64,000 nt of DNA from Holophaga sp. GTDB lineage: Bacteria > Acidobacteriota > Holophagae > Holophagales > Holophagaceae. The stretch is from positions 175,118-239,117 of the forward strand of contig JADKBC010000002.1 of assembly GCA_016715205.1 (NCBI GenBank), in the 5' to 3' direction. Below, piece after piece: positions 8,820-17,604 of this stretch. Below the pieces are notes generated by a model. It did not search any database, was not told the DNA's origin, and was given only the letters and a program-made list of their open reading frames with translations. The translations under genes and the position numbers were made by a program. Within the stretch, counting starts at the first letter, position 1. The number at the start of each line of letters is the position of its first letter.

Positions 8820-9443
8820 CTATTCCATCACGGGGCGGGCAAGCATTTTTTGCAATTTTCCGCGCTGACTCACCCATGGGGAATTCGCCACCGCAAAGCG
8901 CAGATTTGCCCTGCGATCCTCGGGCTCCGCAAAGTCGATGCCCACCCGAGGCCCCACCAGGAGCATGGCAGGTGGATCACCCTGGCGAAGCTCCAAACTG
9001 CCCGGTTCAAACAGCAGGTGGTGGTTGAAACTGCGATCCAGGGCCAGGGCCTGGGCCACCTTTCCCGGGCCGGTGAGCAGCACGGGGCCCAGGTGGTCGC
9101 CGCGCCGGAGGCGAATGGTTTCCAGCCCTTCCACGGGTTCGCAAGCACGAATCAGCACCGCGGCGCCTTCACCTGCAGGGCCCGTCACCACATTCAACAT
9201 GTGGTGCATGCCGTAGCAAAAATAGAGATAGGCCCGACCACCGGCTTCCCACATGGGTGCATTGCGGGGCGTGCGGCCAAAGCGGCAGTGGCTAGCGCTG
9301 TCGGATTCGCCTCCGTACGCCTCCACCTCCGTGATGCGGAGCACCACGTCCTCGTGGCACACATGCATTCCCAGCAGGCCCTGGGCCACGGCGGCCACAG
9401 GGCGGAGAAAAAAGGCCGACGGGATCAGGTCGCTGCGAAACAC
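8820..9443 (-). CDS. DNA-3-methyladenine glycosylase (AAG/MPG family)
   Basis: Base-excision repair enzyme that removes alkylated purines. The 207-aa protein has the family landmarks 'ITEVEAYGGESDSASH', with the catalytic Glu, and 'NAPMWEAGGRAYLYFCYG', the nucleotide-flipping loop with its Tyr residues. 'MHHMLNVVTG' and 'GPGKVAQAL' follow. The start is GTG, and the frame overlaps the end of the guanine deaminase gene by 19 bp, implying translational coupling. It belongs to the AAG fold rather than the AlkA helix-hairpin-helix fold. Confidence 0.95.
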   Translation of the reverse strand: MFRSDLIPSAFFLRPVAAVAQGLLGMHVCHEDVVLRITEVEAYGGESDSASHCRFGRTPRNAPMWEAGGRAYLYFCYGMHHMLNVVTGPAGEGAAVLIRACEPVEGLETIRLRRGDHLGPVLLTGPGKVAQALALDRSFNHHLLFEPGSLELRQGDPPAMLLVGPRVGIDFAEPEDRRANLRFAVANSPWVSQRGKLQKMLARPVME

Positions 9444-10792
9444 CGCGCACCTCGGACGTAGGTGGCCCGGACCATGCCCGGATGTTCGCGGTAGAGCATG
9501 CGGGAGAGCACGCGTTCGGGTGGCTCAGCCGGGCGATCCACGGCAGGATCCACCATGCGAGGATCTACCACCACGAAATCCGCGTCTTTGCCCACTTCCA
9601 ATGAGCCGATTCGCGAATCCAGACCGAGGGCCCGGGCGCCACCGAGGGTCGCCAGGTGGAAGGCCTGCACAGGGTCCACGGGTGTGAGGGGATTGAGGTC
9701 AAGTTGGGCCATGATTTCCGCGCGCTGGGAGGCCTCGAGGCCGCCCATGGCGCGCAGATGGTGGGCCAGATTCTGCCGCTCGGCCCAGCGTAGCTTGGAA
9801 GTCGTGCAGACCGCGGCGGCTTCGGCCCACATGGAAAGACTTGGCCCCGCGCCGACATCGGTGCCCAGGCCCACCGACAGGCCTTCGCCCAGGTAGCGGC
9901 GCAGGGGCATGATGCCGCTTTGCAGAAAGGCATTGGAGCGTGGGCAATGGACAATGGTGGCGCCGGATTCGCGGATGACCTGGCGCTCGCCTGCGTCGAG
10001 ATGAATGCCATGGGCCAGCAGCGTGCGCGGCCCCAGCATGTGCATGCGCTGATAGACATCCGTGTAGTTGGCCGCTTCAGGAAACAGGGCTTTCACCCAG
10101 GCCAATTCCGCAAGGTTTTCACTGAGGTGGGTTTGGATGTAAGCCCCGTATTTTTCGGCCATCAAACCTGCGCCGCGCATCAATTCACTGGAACAGGTGG
10201 GCGCGAAACGAGGGGTGAAGGCGTACTGCAGTCGACCCTGGCTCCGACCATGCCAGGTTTGGCAAAGGGCTTCGCTTTGGGCCAGGGATTCCGCGGTGGA
10301 TTCCTGCAAGGCTGCGGGAGAATGCTGATCCATCATTACCTTGCCGAGGATGGCCCGAATGCCGCAGCGGTCAGCTTCATGAAAGGCCGCGTCGGTAGCT
10401 TCCGCGTGCACCGTGGCATAGATCGAGGCCGTGGTGGTGCCGCGGTAAAGGAGGCCCTGGAAAAACCGAGCGGCGCTGGCGCGTGCTACCGAGGTATCCG
10501 CAAAGCGGGCCTCCGCTGGGAAAATGAACGTCTCCAGCCAGGGCAGCAGTTCCAGCCCATCCATGGCCACGGCTTCGTGTTGGGGCAGGTGCACGTGCAG
10601 GTCCACCATGCCCGGCAAGATCCAAAGCGGACGGAGGTCCTCCATGGGCTGGTTTCCCAGCCGGGGCGCCAGCTCCTCGAAAGCGCCCACCGCCGTGATA
10701 CACCCGGCCGCGTTTACCTCCATCAGGGCATCGGGAATTTCTTCCAGACGGGTGGGCGAGCACGGATTCAGGAGATGGGCACGGTAGAGCAA
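9425..10792 (-). CDS. guaD: Guanine deaminase
   Basis: Amidohydrolase that converts guanine to xanthine in purine salvage or catabolism. The 455-aa sequence has zinc-ligand motifs in order: 'DLHVHLPQHEAVAMDG' near residue 65, 'IQTHLSEN', 'LLAHGIHL' and 'VGLGTDVGAGPSLSM'. The 'PQH' and 'GLELLPWL' segments distinguish guanine deaminases from other cytosine/atrazine-type amidohydrolases. The apparent start is TTG at 10792 with little ribosome site; the ATG 23 codons later would remove part of the first β-sandwich, so the upstream start is preferred. Its 3' end overlaps the glycosylase gene. Confidence 0.92.
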   Translation of the reverse strand: MLYRAHLLNPCSPTRLEEIPDALMEVNAAGCITAVGAFEELAPRLGNQPMEDLRPLWILPGMVDLHVHLPQHEAVAMDGLELLPWLETFIFPAEARFADTSVARASAARFFQGLLYRGTTTASIYATVHAEATDAAFHEADRCGIRAILGKVMMDQHSPAALQESTAESLAQSEALCQTWHGRSQGRLQYAFTPRFAPTCSSELMRGAGLMAEKYGAYIQTHLSENLAELAWVKALFPEAANYTDVYQRMHMLGPRTLLAHGIHLDAGERQVIRESGATIVHCPRSNAFLQSGIMPLRRYLGEGLSVGLGTDVGAGPSLSMWAEAAAVCTTSKLRWAERQNLAHHLRAMGGLEASQRAEIMAQLDLNPLTPVDPVQAFHLATLGGARALGLDSRIGSLEVGKDADFVVVDPRMVDPAVDRPAEPPERVLSRMLYREHPGMVRATYVRGARCFAAT

Positions 10793-10813
10793 GGGCGTAT
10801 CCGAGGTAGGTGA

Positions 10814-13573
10814 TCAGTGATCAAACGGGTGTTCGCGGTGTTCCCGCAGGAAACCCAGCGCACGATCCTTATCACCATCCATGACGATGTTCATTTCGCA
10901 CCCTGGAGCAACCTGTTCCACGTCGATGACGCGGACACAGCGGTCGAGCCGAGTGTACTCGGGAAGCAGCTGAGTCAAAACATTCGGGCTCTTCTGGAAG
11001 AAGTCCTCGTTGAAAAGATTGCCCTCCTCGTCCGGGTACAGCGCCAGGTAATGGATCTTGGCTTCCACCAAATCTTGGAAGAAATGGGTGCCAAAGGAGA
11101 GATCGGGCACGTAGTTGCCCTTCTGTCGGGCGATTTCCACCAGCAATTGGGTGTTGTTGATGCCCGAATAGGTGATGCCCACGCCCAGGGTAACATCGCC
11201 CCGGCTACCCCACCGGCCAGGGCCCATGAGGATGAACTGCCGACGGGGCAGGATGGCGTTGAGGCGGCTCACGGCCTCGGCCACACCCAGCAGGTCCGCC
11301 AGGTCGGGCAGCTTGCGGTATTCCTCGGGGTCTACGTACACGATGTAGCGGATATCGGAAATGTGGCCGTTGGTTACGAACTTGCTGGCCGAGAAAAGTT
11401 TCCGTTCAAAGGGGATCTTGTGGGGCATGGAAACGTGGCGATCCTCTTCCATGCGGGCCTGGGGGCGGCATTGCAGCAGGTAGAGGTGCTGACCGTCGTG
11501 GGCGAATTCCAGGTCCACGGGCGAGCCCATGGCCTTCTGGAGAATGGCCAGCATTTCGCGAATCTGATTCACGAATTCCGTTTGCTCGCAAAGGCCGGAG
11601 AAGGTCACCACCAGCTCATCGGTGGAGGTGTTGACCATGCCCCGCATGGGCTTTTTGAGGAAGCCATCCTCGTTGACCGACACCACCTTTTCCAGCAGCG
11701 GGAAGGCGTCGCCGGTCTGGGCGATGACCTCTCGGATGGGCAACGACTCGAAGCGACCAGTTTCCAAATCGATGACATCGATGTAGTTCTGGGCGTAGTG
11801 CAGCACCTGATCAGGCGTCACATTCACACGCAGGTTGGGTTGGCCAGGGCTCAGCATGAAGGGGAAGTCGCTGCCTACGCGATCCACGGCGCGGGTGCCG
11901 AGGCCCGCGACCATGCGCACGATGCCATCTTCGCGCTTGAGCCGGGGTGACCAGCGGAATTCGTTGTGGCTGAAAGCCACGCCCGCGAAGGCGGGGAAGA
12001 AATACTTGCCCACGCGCTGGCCCACCACGCGCTGGATGATGATGCCCATCTCTTCTACGAAATCGATGAGCCCACGCTCGGCGCGGTATTCGATGGGGTC
12101 GGGCCCGAACACCGACGCATAGACTTCCGCCACCGCATCCATGAGGGCGTCCAGGCGTTGTTCGCGGGTGCCGGTATTGGCCAGGAACAGGCTGCGGTAC
12201 TTCCCGGAAAATGCCGTGCCTTCGCTGTCTTCCAGGAGGCTGGAAGAGCGCACGATCAGCGGGCCTTCCCCCAGATCATCCAGTGCGAACTGCAGCTGGT
12301 GGTACATCTCCAGGGAGAAGAAGGAATTCTTGAAGACCTGTTCCAGGTAGGGAAAGGTGTGGCGAACCTCATCGGGGGGCGAAAACTTGAGGCTCCAGAG
12401 ATCTTCCAGGCTGTTGTGGCGCAGGAAATTGTAGATGCCATCGGAGGTGAGGTACCAGGTGCGGGGGGTGTGCAGGCTATCGATCAGGGGATTGCCTTTG
12501 CCCTCGCGTTTCAGAATGCGCGCCGCCAGGATAAGGCCCGCTGCCTTGCCGCCCATCTTGCCGTTGCCCTGGGCGGGCCCGGTGACATGGGTCAGCAGCT
12601 TGCCAAAGTCATAGATGGACAGGTGTTTTTTGGCGATGCCAATGAATTTGAGATTATCGGTGAGGAAGCGGCGGATGAGGGCCACGCGCACGTTCTGATC
12701 GTCGGCTGGGGAAAGGGCTGGCTCGCTTTCGCGGGTTTCGCGGCAGAACCGATCCACGATTTCGGTGATCTCCACCAGGGGGATATCGCGCTTTTCCGTG
12801 GCGATGGCCAGGAAGCCCAGCTTGTCCTGGCGCATCCACTGCTTGAGCAGGCTGTTCAGCTCGGCATCCTCGAACACGATGCTGGCGATGTCCTGGATCT
12901 CAGCGAAGGTCTTGCGCAGCACCGCCATGTCACGCTTGGGTAAGGGTGCGTTGGAGCCATGGGATGAAGGGTCGCCCTGGGCGTAGATGGCCGGGTCGAA
13001 CTGGGCAATCATCTTGTGCACGCCCGGCACGCCCAGCTTGGTGGCGTGGTTCATCAGGCGGCGGATCAGGCGATGGTGCAGGTTGGGATCGATCTCGCCC
13101 AGCAGATCGAGGATGGCCCTCCACTCAGGCTTTTTCTCGTAGGGAAGAGAGGCTGGAATGTGGCCTGGCTCCTGGGCCCGGGAATCTTCCAGGCGAGCCT
13201 CGGCCTCCTGGCCGATCTTGAGCGCGGTGAGGTCCACCAGTTTCTTTTGATCGAGATGGAAAGGGCTGTCTGGCGCGCGGCTGGAGCGGTTCTCCAGGTA
13301 GACCACTTCCACTTCGCCGATGGCCTCGCCCTTGACCAGGATGGGCGCCCGAAGCGTCCAGGTGCTGGTCTGGAATCCAGGGCTGGCATAGAGGGCGCCT
13401 CCGTAATGGATTCGGGCCCGGCAAACGGCGGCGTATTTGAAGCCCTTGGGCAACTCTTCCGCCACGCACTGGAGGATGTCCTCGAAGGCCACGCTGTGTT
13501 TATCCAGGATCCGTGCGATCTGGAAAATGGTCTGGAGTTCAAGGGACTGGCCGAAGGTCTGGGGCGACGTCAT
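10814..13573 (-). CDS. PEP/pyruvate-binding (PPDK N-terminal-like) protein with GAF-like N-terminus
   Basis: A 919-aa cytoplasmic protein. Residues 1-150 look like a GAF sensor ('FQIARILDKHSVAFEDILQ'). A helical middle follows, and from about residue 335 there is an ATP-grasp module of the PEP synthase/PPDK type: 'KMGGKAAGLILAARIL', 'LIVRSSSLLEDSEGTAFSG', ending in 'LYLLQCRPQ'. The swivelling phosphohistidine motif (TSHAA-type) and the C-terminal TIM barrel are absent, so it cannot be a complete PEP synthase or PPDK. About 220 further residues of unknown fold follow, with 'FILMGPGRWGSRG'. It may be a nucleotide-dependent regulator or phosphotransferase. The biochemical role is unknown. Confidence 0.75.
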   Translation of the reverse strand: MTSPQTFGQSLELQTIFQIARILDKHSVAFEDILQCVAEELPKGFKYAAVCRARIHYGGALYASPGFQTSTWTLRAPILVKGEAIGEVEVVYLENRSSRAPDSPFHLDQKKLVDLTALKIGQEAEARLEDSRAQEPGHIPASLPYEKKPEWRAILDLLGEIDPNLHHRLIRRLMNHATKLGVPGVHKMIAQFDPAIYAQGDPSSHGSNAPLPKRDMAVLRKTFAEIQDIASIVFEDAELNSLLKQWMRQDKLGFLAIATEKRDIPLVEITEIVDRFCRETRESEPALSPADDQNVRVALIRRFLTDNLKFIGIAKKHLSIYDFGKLLTHVTGPAQGNGKMGGKAAGLILAARILKREGKGNPLIDSLHTPRTWYLTSDGIYNFLRHNSLEDLWSLKFSPPDEVRHTFPYLEQVFKNSFFSLEMYHQLQFALDDLGEGPLIVRSSSLLEDSEGTAFSGKYRSLFLANTGTREQRLDALMDAVAEVYASVFGPDPIEYRAERGLIDFVEEMGIIIQRVVGQRVGKYFFPAFAGVAFSHNEFRWSPRLKREDGIVRMVAGLGTRAVDRVGSDFPFMLSPGQPNLRVNVTPDQVLHYAQNYIDVIDLETGRFESLPIREVIAQTGDAFPLLEKVVSVNEDGFLKKPMRGMVNTSTDELVVTFSGLCEQTEFVNQIREMLAILQKAMGSPVDLEFAHDGQHLYLLQCRPQARMEEDRHVSMPHKIPFERKLFSASKFVTNGHISDIRYIVYVDPEEYRKLPDLADLLGVAEAVSRLNAILPRRQFILMGPGRWGSRGDVTLGVGITYSGINNTQLLVEIARQKGNYVPDLSFGTHFFQDLVEAKIHYLALYPDEEGNLFNEDFFQKSPNVLTQLLPEYTRLDRCVRVIDVEQVAPGCEMNIVMDGDKDRALGFLREHREHPFDH

Positions 13574-13615
13574 GGTGGTATCCAGTGGAAGGGGTCCCGG
13601 GCAGTGTATCGGACA

Positions 13616-13649
13616 AAAACAACGGCCCGCGAGGGCGGGCCGTTGTTTT
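13616..13649 (-). terminator. Intrinsic terminator downstream of glutamate dehydrogenase
   Basis: A perfect 15-bp inverted repeat, AAAACAACGGCCCGC (13616-13630) and its complement (13635-13649), surrounds a 4-base loop. The A/T ends give U-tracts on both strands. It sits just after the glutamate dehydrogenase stop at 13672 in the minus direction. Confidence 0.9.
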
Positions 13650-13671
13650 GATGCAGATGCCTTCGGGTTTA

Positions 13672-14958
13672 TTACACCCAGCCACGCAGATGGCAGGCTT
13701 CGGCAACGCGCTTGATGGAGATCATGTAGGCGGCGTCGCGCATGTAGACCTTCTTCTCGCGGGCCATGGCTGACACGGCCTTGAAGGCGTTGGTCATCTT
13801 CTGGTCGAGCTTGGAGAGGACCTCTTCCTTCTCCCAGTAGTAGTTCATGTTGTTCTGCACCTGCTCGAAGTAGGAGCAGGTCACGCCACCGGCGTTGCAG
13901 AGGAAGTCAGGGATCATGAAGATGCCGCGCTTGTAGATCTCGGCGTCAGCTTCAGGCGTCGTGGGGCCATTGGCGCCCTCGGCGATGACCTTCACGGAGG
14001 CCTTCATCTTGTTGACGTTGGTGCCGTTCAGCATGTTTTCCTGGGCGGCGGGCACGAGCACGGTGACTTCCTGCTCAACCCAGGCTTCGCCATCCAGCTG
14101 TTCCCAGCCGTAGCTCTTGGCCTTGGCGGGATCGATGGTGCCGAACTTGTCGATGGAAGCCATCAGCTTCTGGAAGTCGATGCCATCGAGGCAGCGATAG
14201 GTGTAGGCCTTCTTGTCCTTGTTGTCCCAGCAGGAGATGGCGATGGTCTTGGCGCCATACTTCTGGAGGAGATCCACGGTGTACTGGGCCACGTTGCCAG
14301 CGCCCTGGATGGAAGCGGTGGCAGCCTTGATGTCGATGCCGAGTTCCTTGAGGGCTTCGCGGATGGTGTACACCACGCCGTAGCCGGTGGCTTCGGTGCG
14401 GCCCAGGGAGCCGCCCATGCCCACGGGCTTGCCGGTGATGACGCCAGGGTACTGGCCGCCCATGATGTGCTCGTACTCGTCCATCATCCACAGCATGTGC
14501 TGGCCGTGGGTCATGACGTCGGGGGCGGGCACGTCCTGCACGGGGCCGACGTTCCGGGCCACGCTGCGCATCCAGCCGCGGCAGATCTGTTCCTGCTCAC
14601 GGTCGGAGAGTTCGCGGGGATCGCAGATCACGCCGCCCTTGCCGCCGCCGAGGGGGATGTCCACCACTGCGGTCTTCCAGGTCATCCAGGTCGCGAGGGC
14701 GCGGACGGTGTCCACGGTCTCGTGGGGGTGGAAACGGATGCCGCCCTTCGCAGGACCGCGGGCATCGCTGTGCTGCACGCGGAAGCCCTTGAAGACCTTG
14801 GTGGATCCGTTGTCCATGCGGACGGGGATGTTGAAGTGGTACTCGCGCATGGGGCTGCGGAGGAAGTCGCGGGCGCCCTGGTCCAAGCCGAGCTTTTCAG
14901 CCACGGCATCGAACTGCTTCTGGGCCATTTCAAACGGGTTGAAGGCCATGTCAGCCAT
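13672..14958 (-). CDS. Glu/Leu/Phe/Val dehydrogenase, probably NAD(P)-glutamate dehydrogenase
   Basis: Interconverts glutamate and 2-oxoglutarate plus ammonia. The 428-aa protein has the substrate-binding 'GPAKGGIRFHP', the catalytic lysine stretch 'PLGGGKGGVICDP' and 'VPAPDVMTHGQHM'. The dinucleotide loop is 'IQGAGNVAQYTVDLL' around residue 220, and 'FLCNAGGVTCSYFEQVQN' is typical of the hexameric catabolic GdhA/RocG branch. The start is supported by AGGAG seven bases upstream. It is a single-gene unit with a strong terminator. Confidence 0.93.
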   Translation of the reverse strand: MADMAFNPFEMAQKQFDAVAEKLGLDQGARDFLRSPMREYHFNIPVRMDNGSTKVFKGFRVQHSDARGPAKGGIRFHPHETVDTVRALATWMTWKTAVVDIPLGGGKGGVICDPRELSDREQEQICRGWMRSVARNVGPVQDVPAPDVMTHGQHMLWMMDEYEHIMGGQYPGVITGKPVGMGGSLGRTEATGYGVVYTIREALKELGIDIKAATASIQGAGNVAQYTVDLLQKYGAKTIAISCWDNKDKKAYTYRCLDGIDFQKLMASIDKFGTIDPAKAKSYGWEQLDGEAWVEQEVTVLVPAAQENMLNGTNVNKMKASVKVIAEGANGPTTPEADAEIYKRGIFMIPDFLCNAGGVTCSYFEQVQNNMNYYWEKEEVLSKLDQKMTNAFKAVSAMAREKKVYMRDAAYMISIKRVAEACHLRGWV

Positions 14959-15105
14959 TGAACAACTCCTTGAGGTTGGATTTGGTTGGATTCGGGCCTG
15001 GCATCCAGGCGCCTGTCAGGGCGTCCCGCCTGACGCGATTACTCTAGCGCTGAGTCAGCGTCTGGAGGCACGTTCGGGCCAAGTCGTGATCATTAGCACT
15101 GGAAC

Positions 15106-15909
15106 CTACTTGGCCTGTTCCTTGAGCTTCTCAGCCACCTGGGCAAGCTTCTTGGCGCCCACTTTGAAGTAGACGTAGGAAACCGTCCAGGGCTTGCCGG
15201 GGGCATCCTGAATCACGCTCACCTGCATGATGGTGGTGCCCTGGAAGCCAAGATAGACATCCTTGACCTTGGTGTTCACGGGGTTGGACTTCACTTCCAT
15301 CACCGCGACTTCAGGCCAGAGCTCGGCGGGAACGCCGCGCATCACGCGGTACAGGCCGCCCGCGAGGGCCGCGCGCACCAGGGTGGCGTTGTTCTTCACC
15401 AAGTCGCCATCGGGATTGGGGCGGCCATCGGGGAATTTCGGCCCCGGCAGCTGGTCCAACTTGTTGCGATCGTACTTGGCCAGGTTCTCAGGCAGGGCGG
15501 GCACCACGGCCTTGCCCTTCTTGGGCACGGACTGGGCGGCGGCAGCGGCCTTGTCCAGGGCGTCCTGGAGTTCTTTGCAGCTGGCGGTGCCGAGGTACCC
15601 CATTTCCTGGAGGGGTTCCAGGCCAAAGGTCTTGATCTCTTCGGGCGTGTAGGCGATGCCCAGTTCGCCCGCGTGCTTGTTGAACCACCAGGCGGAACCG
15701 TAAATGATTTCAGGATCGGCGGGGATGATCAGGCTGGTGTGTTTCATGTCCTTGCGCACGGACATGTACTGGAGGTGCTGAAGCACCTCGAAGGGTTCCT
15801 TGATGGCCGTGGGGGCCGTCGTGGGAACTTTATCGGTGGGCTTGCTTTCGCAGCCGATGATGAGAGCGATGCCGGCAATGGCCGGAATCCATGCGCGGGA
15901 GAAAGACAT
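15106..15909 (-). CDS. Putative lipoprotein of unknown function
   Basis: A 267-aa protein from the ATG at 15909, which has AGGAGG six bases upstream; upstream in-frame ATGs lack one. The signal sequence 'AWIPAIAGIALIIGC' ends in a lipobox, predicting lipidation at Cys21. The mature part contains 'EPFEVLQHLQYMSVRKDMKH' and an Ala-Lys-rich linker. A C-terminal region, 'YVYFKVGAKKLAQVAEKL', closes it. I do not recognise a family. It is monocistronic between glutamate dehydrogenase and the divergent rlmH. Confidence 0.75.
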   Translation of the reverse strand: MSFSRAWIPAIAGIALIIGCESKPTDKVPTTAPTAIKEPFEVLQHLQYMSVRKDMKHTSLIIPADPEIIYGSAWWFNKHAGELGIAYTPEEIKTFGLEPLQEMGYLGTASCKELQDALDKAAAAAQSVPKKGKAVVPALPENLAKYDRNKLDQLPGPKFPDGRPNPDGDLVKNNATLVRAALAGGLYRVMRGVPAELWPEVAVMEVKSNPVNTKVKDVYLGFQGTTIMQVSVIQDAPGKPWTVSYVYFKVGAKKLAQVAEKLKEQAK

Positions 15910-15974
15910 GATGCCTCCTATGGGTTCAGACATAATCATTTCCGATTAGTCCATGTTTCTGCCAGTAGGACAAA

Positions 15975-16433
15975 GTGTATCCCATCCGTCTTGTGACCAT
16001 CGGTAAGCCCAAACTGGAAGCCATCCGGCTTCTGGAGGGGCACTATCGCGACCTGCTCAAGGGGTTTGCCCGGATGGAATTGATGGAAATCCCTGAAGGG
16101 CGTGGCATTACCGACCGTCAGCTCGCAGAAGAGGCGCAAAAATTGCGAATGCAATTCCAAGGGGTGCGTTGCCCCGTGCTATTGAGTGCGGAGGGGCCAC
16201 GGCGCACCTCCGAGGATTTTGCCGCCTGGCTGGGAACGCGGATGGATCGGGGGGATAGCCTGGCCTTTGCCATTGGCTCCAGCCACGGGTTTGATCCCAC
16301 CCTCAAAGCCGAAGTGCGCGATCACCTAAGTCTGTCGCCCATGACCTTTCCCCACGACCTGAGCCGGGTGATGTTTCTTGAGCAGCTCTACCGCGCTTTC
16401 ACCATCCTGAAGGGCAAGGCCTACCACAAGTGA
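15975..16433 (+). CDS. rlmH: 23S rRNA (pseudouridine1915-N3)-methyltransferase RlmH
   Basis: SPOUT-class methyltransferase that modifies pseudouridine 1915 in helix 69 of 23S rRNA. The 152-aa length and C-terminal trefoil-knot motifs are typical: 'LAFAIGSSHGFDP' binds SAM, and 'SLSPMTFPHDLSRVMFLEQLYRAF' (the part from 'MTFPH' to 'EQLYRAF') matches the family tail. The 'LLSAEGPRRTSEDFA' segment precedes the knot. It starts at GTG with AGGA upstream. The next gene on the opposite strand ends one base after its stop. Confidence 0.95.
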   Translation: MYPIRLVTIGKPKLEAIRLLEGHYRDLLKGFARMELMEIPEGRGITDRQLAEEAQKLRMQFQGVRCPVLLSAEGPRRTSEDFAAWLGTRMDRGDSLAFAIGSSHGFDPTLKAEVRDHLSLSPMTFPHDLSRVMFLEQLYRAFTILKGKAYHK

Positions 16434-17342
16434 TCAGGCGAACATCTTCAGGGTTTCGTCGAGGGCCTTCATCACGCGGATGACGTTGAAGGGGTCCACG
16501 GAAATGAAATCCACGGCGCCCGCCGCGATGGCGCGGTTGCGCTTGAGGCTGACGTCTTCCTCGGTGCCCGCCACCAGGATGGGGAGTGGGCAACCTTCCG
16601 TGCCCACCAGTTGATGCGTCAATTCCAGACCGCTGCCCACCCGCAGCCGTTGGTGAACCAGGATCAACTTCACGGGGCCCCAGTCCTCGGGTCCCAGGAC
16701 GGCAAGGGTGGGCTTGACCAGCCCTTTCACGTAGTCGAGCGTGGCCACGCCGAATTTTCGGCCCAGGGATTCGGCAATCCGCTGGGGGAAGGCATCCCCT
16801 TCGGCGATCACCAGCACCAGGGGGCTGTGGTCGAGAATCATCCGGGCCTGGGAGCCTGGACGAACCATCGGGGCCTCGTCCTTGCGCTTGCTGCGAATGC
16901 CTTCGGGGGAGAACTCCTGTTTATCCCGCTCGTTCTGGGACCAGACCCGCTCGCTCAGCCAGGCCCGGTAGGTATGCAGGGGTTCAGCCTCGACGGAATC
17001 GCGGATGCGCAGCCCCAAGTAGCCTTCCGCATGGTGGTTCACCGTGCAGGGCAGCAGTACCTTGATGTCGCGCTCCAGGGAACATTCCAGGAGGGTGTCT
17101 GCCTGCAAGGCAAGCGGCTCACCGCGGTGGCCGTCCGCCGGCCGGGTGGAAAGTTGCACACCATCATTGCCAAAGGCACGGATCATTCCATCGCGGATCG
17201 TGGTGCCATGGGTGGTGTAGGTGCAGGGGATCGGGCGGTCCGGGAGATAGTCCGCGAGGCTCCACTCCTCCAGGCAGGTCAACAGGCGCGGGGTGGTCAG
17301 GTGGCAGCATTCAACGCCGGCGAGGCGGCCGCTGCCTTCCAT
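16434..17342 (-). CDS. PilZ-type protein, C-terminal part (probable frameshift with upstream ORF)
   Basis: The 302-aa reading starts at an ATG inside the upstream frame. Its first 100 residues, including 'LPDRPIPCTYTTHGTTIRDG' and 'FGNDGVQLS', continue a flagellar-brake/PilZ-like β-barrel, and the last 110 ('PLVLVIAEGDAFPQRIAESL') resemble a receiver-like domain. Removing one A from the AAAA run at 17342-17345 would join it to the upstream 95-aa reading as one 387-aa protein. It is likely a cytoplasmic c-di-GMP-related regulator, though no clear RxxxR c-di-GMP site is visible. Alternatives are two separate, translationally coupled proteins or a programmed frameshift. Confidence 0.55.
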   Translation of the reverse strand: MEGSGRLAGVECCHLTTPRLLTCLEEWSLADYLPDRPIPCTYTTHGTTIRDGMIRAFGNDGVQLSTRPADGHRGEPLALQADTLLECSLERDIKVLLPCTVNHHAEGYLGLRIRDSVEAEPLHTYRAWLSERVWSQNERDKQEFSPEGIRSKRKDEAPMVRPGSQARMILDHSPLVLVIAEGDAFPQRIAESLGRKFGVATLDYVKGLVKPTLAVLGPEDWGPVKLILVHQRLRVGSGLELTHQLVGTEGCPLPILVAGTEEDVSLKRNRAIAAGAVDFISVDPFNVIRVMKALDETLKMFA

Positions 17343-17598
17343 TTTCCGTGATGGCCTGGAATTTCCGACCCCGGTCTTCCAGGCACAGCAGGACGCGCAT
17401 CCGAGGTTTCAGCTCCCAGAGGTTCCGTTCCGCTTCGGTGATGCCCAAACTGGTCCGCTCCGGGTCCTCCCCCAGCACCAGACATTCATGTTCCTGGTCG
17501 CCAAATTTCAGGCGGATACGCGTCTCCTCGCGACAGAGCCGCTGGAAGACCATCCGGATGCCCTCGGGCTCTTCCAGATGCTGGGTATGCGCGGCCAT
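17311..17598 (-). CDS. PilZN/YcgR-like N-terminal part (probable frameshift)
   Basis: A 95-aa reading with 'KFGDQEHECLVLGEDPERTS' and 'LKPRMRVLLCLEDRGRKFQA', the pattern of the barrel found at the N-terminus of YcgR-like proteins. The frame ends in an Arg/Pro-rich tail, 'NGRQRPPRRR', that looks like out-of-frame translation. The domain continues naturally in the following frame ('ITE' joined to 'MEGSGRLAG'). AAGG lies upstream of the ATG. It follows the meaB gene by six bases and probably shares its transcript. Confidence 0.55.
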   Translation of the reverse strand: MAAHTQHLEEPEGIRMVFQRLCREETRIRLKFGDQEHECLVLGEDPERTSLGITEAERNLWELKPRMRVLLCLEDRGRKFQAITENGRQRPPRRR

Positions 17599-17604
17599 GT
17601 CGCC

